Assembly (NCBI RefSeq): GCF_009734185.1
Contig: NZ_CP046393.1
Location: 798,501 to 862,500, forward strand
Direction of reading: 5' to 3'
From: Commensalibacter melissae
Lineage (GTDB): Bacteria; Pseudomonadota; Alphaproteobacteria; Acetobacterales; Acetobacteraceae
Length of the DNA stretch: 64,000 nt
Of the stretch, positions 20,007 through 27,514 are shown in pieces (the stretch's first letter is position 1; the number at the start of each line of letters is the position of its first letter). The notes beneath the pieces are model-generated. The model did not search any database. It was not told the DNA's origin and saw only the letters and a list, made by a program, of their open reading frames with translations. Both the position numbers and the translations under genes were made by a program.

Positions 20007-20042
20007 ATTATCCACTCCTCATTCTAAAAAGGAAAAATTAGC

Positions 20043-20561
20043 ATGACCAAAACGACAGGTGGAATTTATCTGAACCATTTGAAACATGAGGTGATAACAC
20101 CAGTCCTGAATTATATAAATCTTGGTGGTCAAAGGGCGATCAATCAGGTAACGGGAACTTTTCTGGTGGAGGGATATGCATGCAACTATACATATCTCAG
20201 GCAGCTTGGCAAGGGGCCGGCGTTGGGGCCATGTCAGATGGAGCCCGTTACCTATCATGATATCTGGGACAATTATCTCAACAATGCCAGAAGGCAGCCA
20301 CTAAGAAGTCTTTTAATGCATATCGCGGGTGATTTTAACCTGGACAACAGGGGGATACCGAAACCCGAGACATTGACAGGAAACCTTTTCTTTGCCGCGG
20401 CCATGTGCCGCGTTTTCTATATCCGGATCAGGGAGATACTGCCTGATTCCCACAATGCAACGGCAATGGCCCAGTATCACAAGAAGTATTACAATACGGC
20501 ATTGGGAAAGGCGGATTGGCAAAAGAATATCGACCGTTTCCAGCAGGCCATTGATTGTTAG
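20043..20561 (+). CDS. Phage-type protein, possibly lysozyme-like
   Basis: 172 aa with an AAAAAGGAAAA ribosome site upstream. The N-terminal half reads VTGTFLVEGYACNYTYLRQLG, then GPALGPCQMEP, then YHDIWDNYL. This recalls small phage proteins in which a helix with Glu is followed by LRQ-GGPA-G--Q-EP-T, a layout seen in lysozyme/transglycosylase-like folds. The presumed catalytic Glu is in VEGYAC. The C-terminal half is helical. No signal peptide, so a holin would be needed for export. GC content is clearly higher than the DNA on both sides. The enzymatic role is an inference; a structural tail role is possible. Confidence 0.55.
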   Translation: MTKTTGGIYLNHLKHEVITPVLNYINLGGQRAINQVTGTFLVEGYACNYTYLRQLGKGPALGPCQMEPVTYHDIWDNYLNNARRQPLRSLLMHIAGDFNLDNRGIPKPETLTGNLFFAAAMCRVFYIRIREILPDSHNATAMAQYHKKYYNTALGKADWQKNIDRFQQAIDC

Positions 20562-20648
20562 GATTTATATGTTTTATTCTTTAAATAAAGAAGCATTTAT
20601 AGGCTTCTAAAATATCTTTAAAATAAAAAAAACAAGCTTTTTCATTTC

Positions 20649-20668
20649 GGGGTATAATGTGGGGTATA
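20649..20668 (+). repeat. GGGGTATA direct repeats, possible integrase arm sites (right)
   Basis: GGGGTATA at 20649-20656 and 20661-20668, matching the pair next to the integrase remnant at 13852-13881. Confidence 0.45.
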
Positions 20669-20734
20669 AATAAGATAAAAATATTAAATTTATTTTATTT
20701 ATCAAATTGTTATTTGTTTAATTCGTCGGACACC

Positions 20735-20752
20735 TTCTCCGCCATTTAATAA
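20735..20752 (+). repeat. Attachment-site-like repeat, copy 2
   Basis: TTCTCCGCCATTTAATAA repeats the last ten bases of tRNA-Ser exactly and matches copy 1 at 16 of 18 positions. Including the preceding C, it matches copy 3 (24265) at 17 of 19 positions. It marks the right end of island 1 and the left end of island 2. Confidence 0.7.
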
Positions 20753-21193
20753 GTTATTCTGTATAATTTACATTTCCCAAAAATATTGAGTTTTTTTTGT
20801 AATTTTATCATGTTTTGATATTATGAAAAAATTATCAGTTAATAAAAAAGAAATTTATATCTTTTGTTTTATTTTGTTACAATTCTTTAGATTAGCGAGT
20901 TTTTATTATTATTATTGCTTCAATTTCAAACAAAGTATCATCCAAAAAAATTTACAAACCGCTTTTGTTGATCCATCTAAAACTATCTAATTCATTAATT
21001 TGTTTTTCTATCTTTTTTTTATTTGTCAACCTTGTCATATTAATGGGTAGTTCTTAAGGATTATTAAAAAAAACAAATAAATTTTTTAAAATTTACAATA
21101 TATTATCAATGTTCTGCTTAGTATAAGACTTGGTGATGTTATCATGGTTATTGATGTTATTTTTGCGGTAGTCAGGGTTTTGCAGGAAAGTTA

Positions 21194-21233
21194 TTGACGC
21201 TTTTATTTTTGAATATTTTATGACATAATGTCA
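21194..21233 (+). promoter_or_regulatory. Promoter and overlapping palindromic operator of the methyltransferase
   Basis: TTGACG (21194-21199) is followed after 17 nt by TTTATG (21217-21222). The near-perfect palindrome TGACAT-A-ATGTCA (21221-21233) overlaps the -10 region and the expected start site, 34 nt before the ATG at 21268. Its core is GACA-N3-TGTC. From memory, the operator bound by the HTH domain of the related methyltransferase M.SsoII has the same half-sites and spacing. Autorepression by the HTH-fused methyltransferase is the likely role. Confidence 0.55.
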
Positions 21234-21267
21234 ATATTATTTCCAAATAAAATAATGTTGGATTAAA

Positions 21268-22470
21268 ATGTTACGTACAGAATTCGCACAATTACGAGAA
21301 CAGGCTGGGATTTCCATTAAAGATTTGGCTAATGAGGCAGGTTTTACACAAAGAACATTATATAGATGGGAAAAGGGTGAAGCCGTTCCGCGTAAGGCTG
21401 TTATGACATTATTACAAAACAAGATAACCATTGCGGGAAATGGACAATGTAAATTCAGGTTCATTGATCTATTTGCGGGCATAGGGGGGTTGAGACGTGG
21501 ATTTGACCGGATTGGCGGTCAATGTGTGTTTACAAGCGAATGGAATATGTATTCGCAAAAAACCTATAGGGCCAATTATGCATGCAATCATGAAATTGCG
21601 GGTGATATAACCAGGATAAGTGAGCGGGATATACCTGATCACGATATCCTGCTGGCGGGTTTTCCATGTCAGCCATTTTCAATTGCCGGCGTGTCAAAAA
21701 AAATATCCCTGGGATTGAAGCACGGGTTTGCATGTGAGACACAGGGCAACCTGTTTTTCGATGTCGCGCGTATTATCAGATATCATCGTCCAAGATGTTT
21801 CCTGTTGGAGAATGTGAAAAATCTTGTCAGTCATGACAGGGGAAGAACCTTTTCAATCATTCGCAATGTGTTGGAACATGAGCTTGGGTATTGCCTGCAC
21901 TGGCGTATCATTGATGGAAAAGGGTTTGTTCCCCAGCATCGTGAGCGTATTTTTATCGTCGGGTTTCTGGATAAAAACGATTTCAGTTTTGACACATTAT
22001 CCTTGCCCGATCCGTTGTCAGGACCCCGCCTCTCGGCAATCCTTCACCCTGAAAACGGTAGTGAAAAACCGGAAAGCCACTATACCGTGGGAAAAAAGGC
22101 CGCTGTTTCCGAAAAATACACGTTATCCGATAAATTATGGAAATATCTGCAAAACTATGCTGACAAGCATAAAAAGGCGGGAAACGGTTTTGGTTTTGGA
22201 CTGTGCGATCATGACAGTGTGGCCAGAACATTGTCGGCACGCTATTACAAGGACGGATCTGAAATTCTTGTCTCACAGGGATGCGATAAAAACCCGAGAC
22301 GGTTGACCCCGAGAGAATGTGCGCGGCTTATGGGGTTTGACAGGCCTGGGCAATCAGATTTTAAAATTCCCGTTTCGGATACCCAGGCATACAGGCAATT
22401 CGGAAATGCGGTCGTGGTTCCTGTTGTTGAGGCTGTTGCCAGACATATACTTCCCCATTTGCAAAATTGA
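21268..22470 (+). CDS. DNA (cytosine-5) methyltransferase with N-terminal HTH, EcoRII/Dcm type
   Basis: 400 aa. Residues 1-55 are an XRE-type helix-turn-helix (LREQAGISIKDLANEAGFTQ). The catalytic part has motif I DLFAGIGG (67-74), the PCQ nucleophile Cys134 in GFPCQPFS, ENV (181-183), QHRER (223-227), a target-recognition region, and motif X GNAVVVPVVEAVA near the end. The order and the company of Vsr and an EcoRII-type endonuclease make CCWGG the likely target, methylated at the inner C. The N-terminal HTH in this family (M.EcoRII, M.SsoII) represses its own gene. It is followed by vsr 19 nt downstream and is much less AT-rich than its surroundings. Confidence 0.93.
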   Translation: MLRTEFAQLREQAGISIKDLANEAGFTQRTLYRWEKGEAVPRKAVMTLLQNKITIAGNGQCKFRFIDLFAGIGGLRRGFDRIGGQCVFTSEWNMYSQKTYRANYACNHEIAGDITRISERDIPDHDILLAGFPCQPFSIAGVSKKISLGLKHGFACETQGNLFFDVARIIRYHRPRCFLLENVKNLVSHDRGRTFSIIRNVLEHELGYCLHWRIIDGKGFVPQHRERIFIVGFLDKNDFSFDTLSLPDPLSGPRLSAILHPENGSEKPESHYTVGKKAAVSEKYTLSDKLWKYLQNYADKHKKAGNGFGFGLCDHDSVARTLSARYYKDGSEILVSQGCDKNPRRLTPRECARLMGFDRPGQSDFKIPVSDTQAYRQFGNAVVVPVVEAVARHILPHLQN

Positions 22471-22489
22471 CAAGTGTTTCATTATTAAA

Positions 22490-22942
22490 ATGATCGATAT
22501 TGTTGATCAGAAAACTAGAAGTAGAATAATGTCGTGTATTCATTGTAAAAATACAGCTCCTGAAATGTTTATACGCAGAATATTGCATTCACGAGGTTAT
22601 CGTTACAGGTTGCATGATCATAAACTGCCCGGCAAGCCAGATATGGTTTTTCGAAAATATAATGCTGTAATTTTTATTCATGGCTGTTTTTGGCATGGGC
22701 ATGACTGCCATTTGTTTAGGATGCCTTCATCAAGAGTGAAATTCTGGAAAAATAAGATAGAGACAAATAAGAAAAGGGATATGAATGTTATTTGTAATCT
22801 TAGGGAACTTGGTTGGAGGTCGATGATTATATGGGAGTGTGCCATTAAGGGGAAAAAAAAGGTTTCTGTAGAAGACCTGGTGTCTATTACCGATTACTGG
22901 TTTCGTAAATGTAATGATAATATGCAAGTTAGAGGAAAGTAA
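22490..22942 (+). CDS. vsr: Very-short-patch mismatch repair endonuclease
   Basis: 150 aa. Vsr nicks 5' of T in T:G mismatches left by deamination of 5-methylcytosine at Dcm sites, starting short-patch repair. Visible are DQKTRSRIMSCIHCKNTAPE (the MS-I---NT-PE signature), RYRLHDHKLPGKPD with the catalytic Asp, IFIHGCFWHGHDCH with the Zn and active-site His/Cys, and WGMIIWEC-like RSMIIWECAIKG. ATG 22490 is chosen because the upstream open frame overlaps the methyltransferase and has no homology. It lies between the methyltransferase and the endonuclease genes and its stop abuts the next ATG. Confidence 0.95.
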   Translation: MIDIVDQKTRSRIMSCIHCKNTAPEMFIRRILHSRGYRYRLHDHKLPGKPDMVFRKYNAVIFIHGCFWHGHDCHLFRMPSSRVKFWKNKIETNKKRDMNVICNLRELGWRSMIIWECAIKGKKKVSVEDLVSITDYWFRKCNDNMQVRGK

Positions 22943-24163
22943 ATGGCCTCATTAAATGAACTTTCTTATTGGCTGAATGAACAGAGAAGAATGGATAGGG
23001 TCTGGTATGTAAAACGTCTTTCAGCCAATGATACTTTGGCATCAGGATCCCATCAGGCTGGTCCTTACATGCCTAAAAAGCTGCTTATGGATCTTTTTCC
23101 ATCATTGCAATATAGTGGTAAAAAAAATCCAAGGGTTACATTCGAACTGCGACTTGACAGTTGTCATGATATCAGGGATGTAACGGCAATATGGTATAAT
23201 AACAAATGGCATGATGGTGGAACTCGAGATGAAGTGCGTATAACAAACTGGGGAGGTCAGCATTCCGCTTTGCTTGAACCTGAAAATACGGGTTCTTTGG
23301 TCATTTTTTCTTTTCAAAGACAACAGGGACGGGATGTTTCTCTTTGTAATGTGTGGGTGTGTGATCATGTAACAGAGGAAGATTTGATTGAAAATCTTAT
23401 AGGAGTTATTATTCCCGGGAAACATATTATTCGATCCTGGGATAGGATTTGCTTTGCAGAAAAGAACAAAAACAATTCTTGTTGCTTGTCACCAGAGAAT
23501 ATACCAGAAGATTGGAGAAATAACTTTCCGACAACTATAGATATTTTTAAAAAAGTAATTGAGTTAATACCTGATATTGGTGATACTATCAATGAGCGTC
23601 TTATTAGACGTAGAAATTGTGAATTTGAGCTTTTTAGAAATATTGAAAAAAATATAGAGTTTTCTTTTATTCAGCAGGGATTTAGTACGATTGACGCATT
23701 TCTTGAAACAGCAAAAAAAATTTTGCAAAGAAGAAAAGCACGGTCAGGTCGTTCGTTAGAGCTTCATCTTAGAGAGATTTTTTTAGAAGAGAAATTAAAG
23801 GAAGGGTTAAATTTTTCATATCAACCAGAGACGGAAAATGGTAAAAGACCAGATTTTGTTTTTCCATGTGAAAATGCCTATAAAAATCAACATTTTTTAT
23901 CAAAACAATTGAGAATGCTGGCTGTTAAAACAACATGTAAGGATAGATGGAGACAAATATTAAATGAAGCGGATCGTATCCCAGTTAAACATTTGTTCAC
24001 ATTGCAAGAAGGGGTTTCGGTAAATCAGTTTCAGGAAATGTGTGAATCAAATGTTAGATTGGTGGTGCCAAAACCTTTAATAAATAAATATCCTTTGGAA
24101 ATTCAAGGACATCTTCAAACCCTAGAATCTTTTGTGGGAGATGTGCGTTTATTGTCCAATTAA
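22943..24163 (+). CDS. Type II restriction endonuclease, EcoRII-like
   Basis: 406 aa, close to EcoRII (about 400). The N-terminal effector/DNA-binding domain (about 1-170) contains VKRLSANDTLASGSHQAGPY, the EcoRII-N signature. The C-terminal catalytic domain (about 240-406) carries SGRSLELHLREIF, GKRPDFVFP and LAVKTTCKDRWRQILNEA, the PD-(D/E)XK-like core. EcoRII-type enzymes cut before CCWGG and need two sites. The ATG directly follows the Vsr stop, so translation is coupled. The 3' part is far more AT-rich than the methyltransferase gene. With the upstream genes it forms a complete system; no lesion is visible. Confidence 0.93.
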   Translation: MASLNELSYWLNEQRRMDRVWYVKRLSANDTLASGSHQAGPYMPKKLLMDLFPSLQYSGKKNPRVTFELRLDSCHDIRDVTAIWYNNKWHDGGTRDEVRITNWGGQHSALLEPENTGSLVIFSFQRQQGRDVSLCNVWVCDHVTEEDLIENLIGVIIPGKHIIRSWDRICFAEKNKNNSCCLSPENIPEDWRNNFPTTIDIFKKVIELIPDIGDTINERLIRRRNCEFELFRNIEKNIEFSFIQQGFSTIDAFLETAKKILQRRKARSGRSLELHLREIFLEEKLKEGLNFSYQPETENGKRPDFVFPCENAYKNQHFLSKQLRMLAVKTTCKDRWRQILNEADRIPVKHLFTLQEGVSVNQFQEMCESNVRLVVPKPLINKYPLEIQGHLQTLESFVGDVRLLSN

Positions 24164-24264
24164 TATAGATGCGAAAATTTATCGTGATAGTTTTCTGGTA
24201 AACTTATATCTTTTAAAGATAACTTATCAAAAGCGGGTGTAATTTATATATTGTGATTGCCATC

Positions 24265-24282
24265 TTCTCCGTTATTTAATAA
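24265..24282 (+). repeat. Attachment-site-like repeat, copy 3
   Basis: TTCTCCGTTATTTAATAA. With the preceding C it matches copy 2 at 17 of 19 positions; CC is replaced by TT. It lies about 100 nt after the restriction gene and marks the right end of island 2. Confidence 0.65.
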
Positions 24283-24294
24283 ATTTTTCAAGAT

Positions 24295-24311
24295 AGAATA
24301 ATAATTATTCT
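24295..24311. repeat. AT-rich palindrome between convergent genes
   Basis: AGAATAAT-A-ATTATTCT, a perfect 8-bp inverted repeat between the restriction gene and convergent umuC. No T run follows, so a termination role is uncertain. Confidence 0.35.
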
Positions 24312-24336
24312 CAGATCAATTTACTCAATAAGAATT

Positions 24337-25602
24337 TTAAATTCGTAATTTCAATATTTCATCCCATCGTGTTGTATAGCGTTGGCTCAACTGTTCCCGT
24401 TTAAGGTGCCATCTTGCCTTTTTTCTCTGTCCACCTATGAGAATCGTATGAGATCCCATTTGTTGATTAATCCTGTCGATCACTTGCATAAGACTATTAT
24501 TGCGCTTGATTGATTGGTCATTTTGGATATGGGTGAAAAAATCAAGCTGTCTTTGATTTTTATGGATGATATCCAAAAGCATTATGCCTGCTTTATGATA
24601 ATGGTATTCAGCCCTGAAAATTTTACGAAGCCCTTTTTGAGCAGCCCTGATGATTTCTCGGCTATCATCTGTAGGATATGGCATGGATATGGCAAAGGAA
24701 GGGTTGTATTGTAATGATTGATCGTGAAAACGGTTGGTTCTTAAAAAAACCAGAACAGCATGGGTAATGGAATGCTGTTTTCTTAATTTTTCGGCAGCTC
24801 GGCAGGTATGCAAGCGAATGGCTTCCTCAATATCAAACAGGTTGTTGGTACTTTGACCAAAACTTCGAGAAGCGACTATATTTTTTTTTGGTGTATGAAA
24901 ATCTGTCAGTTCAATACAGGAAATTCCTCTTAATTCCAGAACAGTACGTTCCAAAACAACTGAAAAATGCTGTTGCATAAATTTGGGGCTGCAATTTTTT
25001 AATTGCCAGGCATTTTCAATACCCATTGCGATCAGTTTGGCATTTAAGCGACGGCCGATGCCCCATATTTCAGAAATTGGTAAATTTTCAAGAATATGTC
25101 TAAAATCAGGACCATGAATATCTAAACAGAAAACACCTTCATGTTTTTTATCTTTTTTAGCGATATGGTTGGCTATTTTTGCAAGAGTTTTGGTGGTTGA
25201 CAGACCAATGGAAACAGGGATTCCAGTGTTTTTCTTAATGATTTTTTGAACATAGCGACAATAATTATTGGTTTTCTGATCCCCATTCAAATGAATAAAT
25301 GCTTCGTCAATAGAATAAAGCTCAACATGATAAAAATAATTCTGAACTGTTTCAAAGACACGTTGGCTCATATCACCATAAAGTTCGTAATTGGAACTTA
25401 ATAAAGTGATTTTCTCTTGTAAATCCGAAGGAATTTTAAATGCCGGCATTCCCATGGGGATGAAAGGTTTAAGCTCGTTAGAGCGGGCAACAACACATCC
25501 ATCGTTATTTGAAAGAATACCAACTGGATGATTTTCCAATTTTGGATTAAAAACACGTTCACATGAAACGTAAAAATTATTACAGTCAATTAATCCAATC
25601 AT
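24337..25602 (-). CDS. umuC: Error-prone DNA polymerase V catalytic subunit (Y family)
   Basis: 421 aa, the usual UmuC length. The catalytic Asp lies in LIDCNNFYVSCERVF (Asp6) and the acidic pair in ELYSIDEAF. GDMSQRVFETV, GIPVSIGLSTTKTLAKIAN and EIWGIGRRL follow, then the little-finger domain and C-terminal UmuC-specific tail. It copies past DNA lesions when complexed with processed UmuD. It lies downstream of umuD (28 nt between) in the same orientation, the standard operon order. The gene faces the restriction system and is just outside island 2, so it is probably chromosomal. Confidence 0.96.
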   Translation of the reverse strand: MIGLIDCNNFYVSCERVFNPKLENHPVGILSNNDGCVVARSNELKPFIPMGMPAFKIPSDLQEKITLLSSNYELYGDMSQRVFETVQNYFYHVELYSIDEAFIHLNGDQKTNNYCRYVQKIIKKNTGIPVSIGLSTTKTLAKIANHIAKKDKKHEGVFCLDIHGPDFRHILENLPISEIWGIGRRLNAKLIAMGIENAWQLKNCSPKFMQQHFSVVLERTVLELRGISCIELTDFHTPKKNIVASRSFGQSTNNLFDIEEAIRLHTCRAAEKLRKQHSITHAVLVFLRTNRFHDQSLQYNPSFAISMPYPTDDSREIIRAAQKGLRKIFRAEYHYHKAGIMLLDIIHKNQRQLDFFTHIQNDQSIKRNNSLMQVIDRINQQMGSHTILIGGQRKKARWHLKREQLSQRYTTRWDEILKLRI

Positions 25603-25630
25603 TATTTTATTTATTATGGTTGAACAGTTT

Positions 25631-26080
25631 TTAACGATTGCGGTTTCTGAAAGAATGGATTGTATGAATGACCACTCCCCAGATCATGGTTTCTTTATCC
25701 TTGATTTCTATAGGGGGGTAATTAGGGTTGCCAGATTTCAAATAAGGGATATTGTTTTTAATTGCCAAAGCTTTACAGGTTAACTCTCCATCAACAGAAA
25801 CAATGACAATATCACCCTGACGGGGATCTAGCGATCGGTCAACTACCAAAAGATCATGATCGAAAATACCGTAATCAATCATGGAATCTCCAGAAACCCG
25901 TATGTAATAAGTTGCAGAAGGATGATCAACCAAATGTTCTGTGAGCTCCAGTTTCCCTTCAAGATAGTCATCTGCAGGAGAGGGGAAACCCGCTTTCACC
26001 AGCATTTCAATGTGAGGTAAAAAATATCTGCGTGTGTCAGGATGGACAGGGTGAATGGAAACTATTTCTGTCTCAACCAT
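25631..26080 (-). CDS. umuD: UmuD translesion polymerase subunit (S24 self-cleaving protease)
   Basis: 149 aa from ATG 26080, with GGAG 9 nt upstream. The frame is open 20 codons further up, but that extension has no homology. The Ala30-Gly31 autocleavage site lies in KAGFPSPADDYLE. The catalytic dyad is Ser66 in SGDSM and Lys103 in GELTCKAL. RecA filaments trigger cleavage, and the product activates UmuC. No alphaproteobacterial LexA box (GTTC-N7-GTTC or GAAC-N7-GAAC) is apparent in the first 120 nt upstream. Confidence 0.95.
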   Translation of the reverse strand: MVETEIVSIHPVHPDTRRYFLPHIEMLVKAGFPSPADDYLEGKLELTEHLVDHPSATYYIRVSGDSMIDYGIFDHDLLVVDRSLDPRQGDIVIVSVDGELTCKALAIKNNIPYLKSGNPNYPPIEIKDKETMIWGVVIHTIHSFRNRNR

Positions 26081-26140
26081 AATTTGATCTCCATAAATAA
26101 TTTTTTGGCTGACTATAAAAGTTAATTTTCTATTAATCAA

Positions 26141-27085
26141 TGAAAGAATAAAAATTTTTATAGTTATTTGAATGACTTATTTGGCTTTGTTATCAAGTTT
26201 GAGATATGGGATCATTTAGGATAAACGGATTAATTATTTAATAGTAAGAATGAATTTTAAAGTCCGAAAAATTACAATCTAGATATTGGGTAATTATGAC
26301 CGATATAAATCGTTAAAGTTAATGAATATATTTATTTATACCATGAATTATATATATAAATCAGATGGTTATCTTTTGAGATTGGAGTGTATTCAGTAAT
26401 TGATTTTAGTTTTTATTAGGTTAAATTATGAAATTTAGATTTATACAGACAATTTTTATGAGTATATAATTATAATCTTGTTATATCGCTTAATATATGT
26501 TGCGGGTTCTTAAATGAAACCTATCATCGATATGACGAAATCATTATTAAAAAACGAATGATAACATATCGTTAGCTGTATCTTAATTGAAAATCAATGA
26601 CCAATATTAAGCTTCAGATGGATCAATTGTAAATTGTCCATTAATCAGGTTTGTTCCAGATAGACAATCTATGTTTACATCGGGACAGCAAATATTACAG
26701 CTTGGTGGTGATATGGAAAAATTCCCATTGGTGCGAATATACATGATGTTAATGGATATTATGGGAAATTAGTAATTTTGCCTGATTAAATTACGACAGC
26801 AAAAATTATGGAACATCAAATAATTAGGTCATTTTTCCGCTTCTTATTCTTTTACTACACCATGTATGTTAGGTGAATTTAAAAGATGATATAAATTATC
26901 ATTATGTTTGTGTAGTGGCCAATCACTGGAAAAATTTATATTATCATATTTTTAACTAAAAGTAATAATGTTGAAACAAATGGTAATAAAGATGGTAAAT
27001 AATCCTAATATTAGTAAATTGAAAATGAAGAAATTTTTTCTTTGAAGATGCGGTAAAACATTACTAAACATAATGTTTAGAATTA
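26141..27085. other. Decayed AT-rich DNA, + strand phage-like relic
   Basis: No intact gene. Around 26610-26770 the + strand reads DGSIVNCPLIRF, then SGQQILQLGGDMEKFP, then stops, suggesting a broken structural gene. The stretch ends in a hairpin terminator at 27089 like those beside the island 1 tail genes. Confidence 0.45.
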
Positions 27086-27088
27086 TAG

Positions 27089-27111
27089 CCACCCTACGGG
27101 GTGGTTTTTTT
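27089..27111 (+). terminator. Rho-independent terminator at the end of a relic region
   Basis: CCACCC (27089-27094), loop TACG, GGGTGG (27099-27104), seven T. It has no intact gene on the + strand before it, so it is a leftover of a lost gene. Confidence 0.85.
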
Positions 27112-27514
27112 ATTAATGTATTTATATATTCAAAAAATCAATTATTTATTTTATTATATATATTTAATGAATTAGTTTAAATATTAAAATAATATTTTTT
27201 AAATGCAAAAAAATTATTAATTTTTAAAATTGAAAACTAATATGTAATGATATATAATAAATACATTTAAAAAGCCGAAAAATAGAATGAGAACAAAAGG
27301 TGCTTAAACAAGTTTTCAATTCTATTTTCCGGAAGCGAAATATATTATACGGAATGATATAAAGATATTCAATACTTAATTATTAAAAAATTAACTGTTT
27401 TTTTATATTTTAATTATAAAATTATTAAAAATCATTGAAATTCAAATAAAAATTGAACTAATAAATTTTTGTTGATTTGTATAAAAATCAAAATGATTTT
27501 GATTTTGTTTTCAG
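27112..27514. other. AT-rich spacer, nothing recognised
   Basis: About 400 nt of AT-rich sequence between the relic terminator and the 3' end of the Mrr-type gene. Short open stretches are antisense continuations only. One inverted pair, TTCAATTCTATTTT near 27315 and AGAATGAGAAC near 27285, is too weak to call. Confidence 0.4.

Larger units (their letters stand above)
20562..21193. other. Gene-free junction between island 1 and island 2
   Basis: Very AT-rich. It contains the right GGGGTATA pair (20649-20668) and the second copy of the attachment repeat (20735-20752). I see no gene or RNA in the remaining sequence. Confidence 0.6.

Noticed and set aside
21824-22306. 160-codon alternative frame inside the methyltransferase
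   Set aside because: It is a shadow of a gene whose ten motifs are intact in its own frame.
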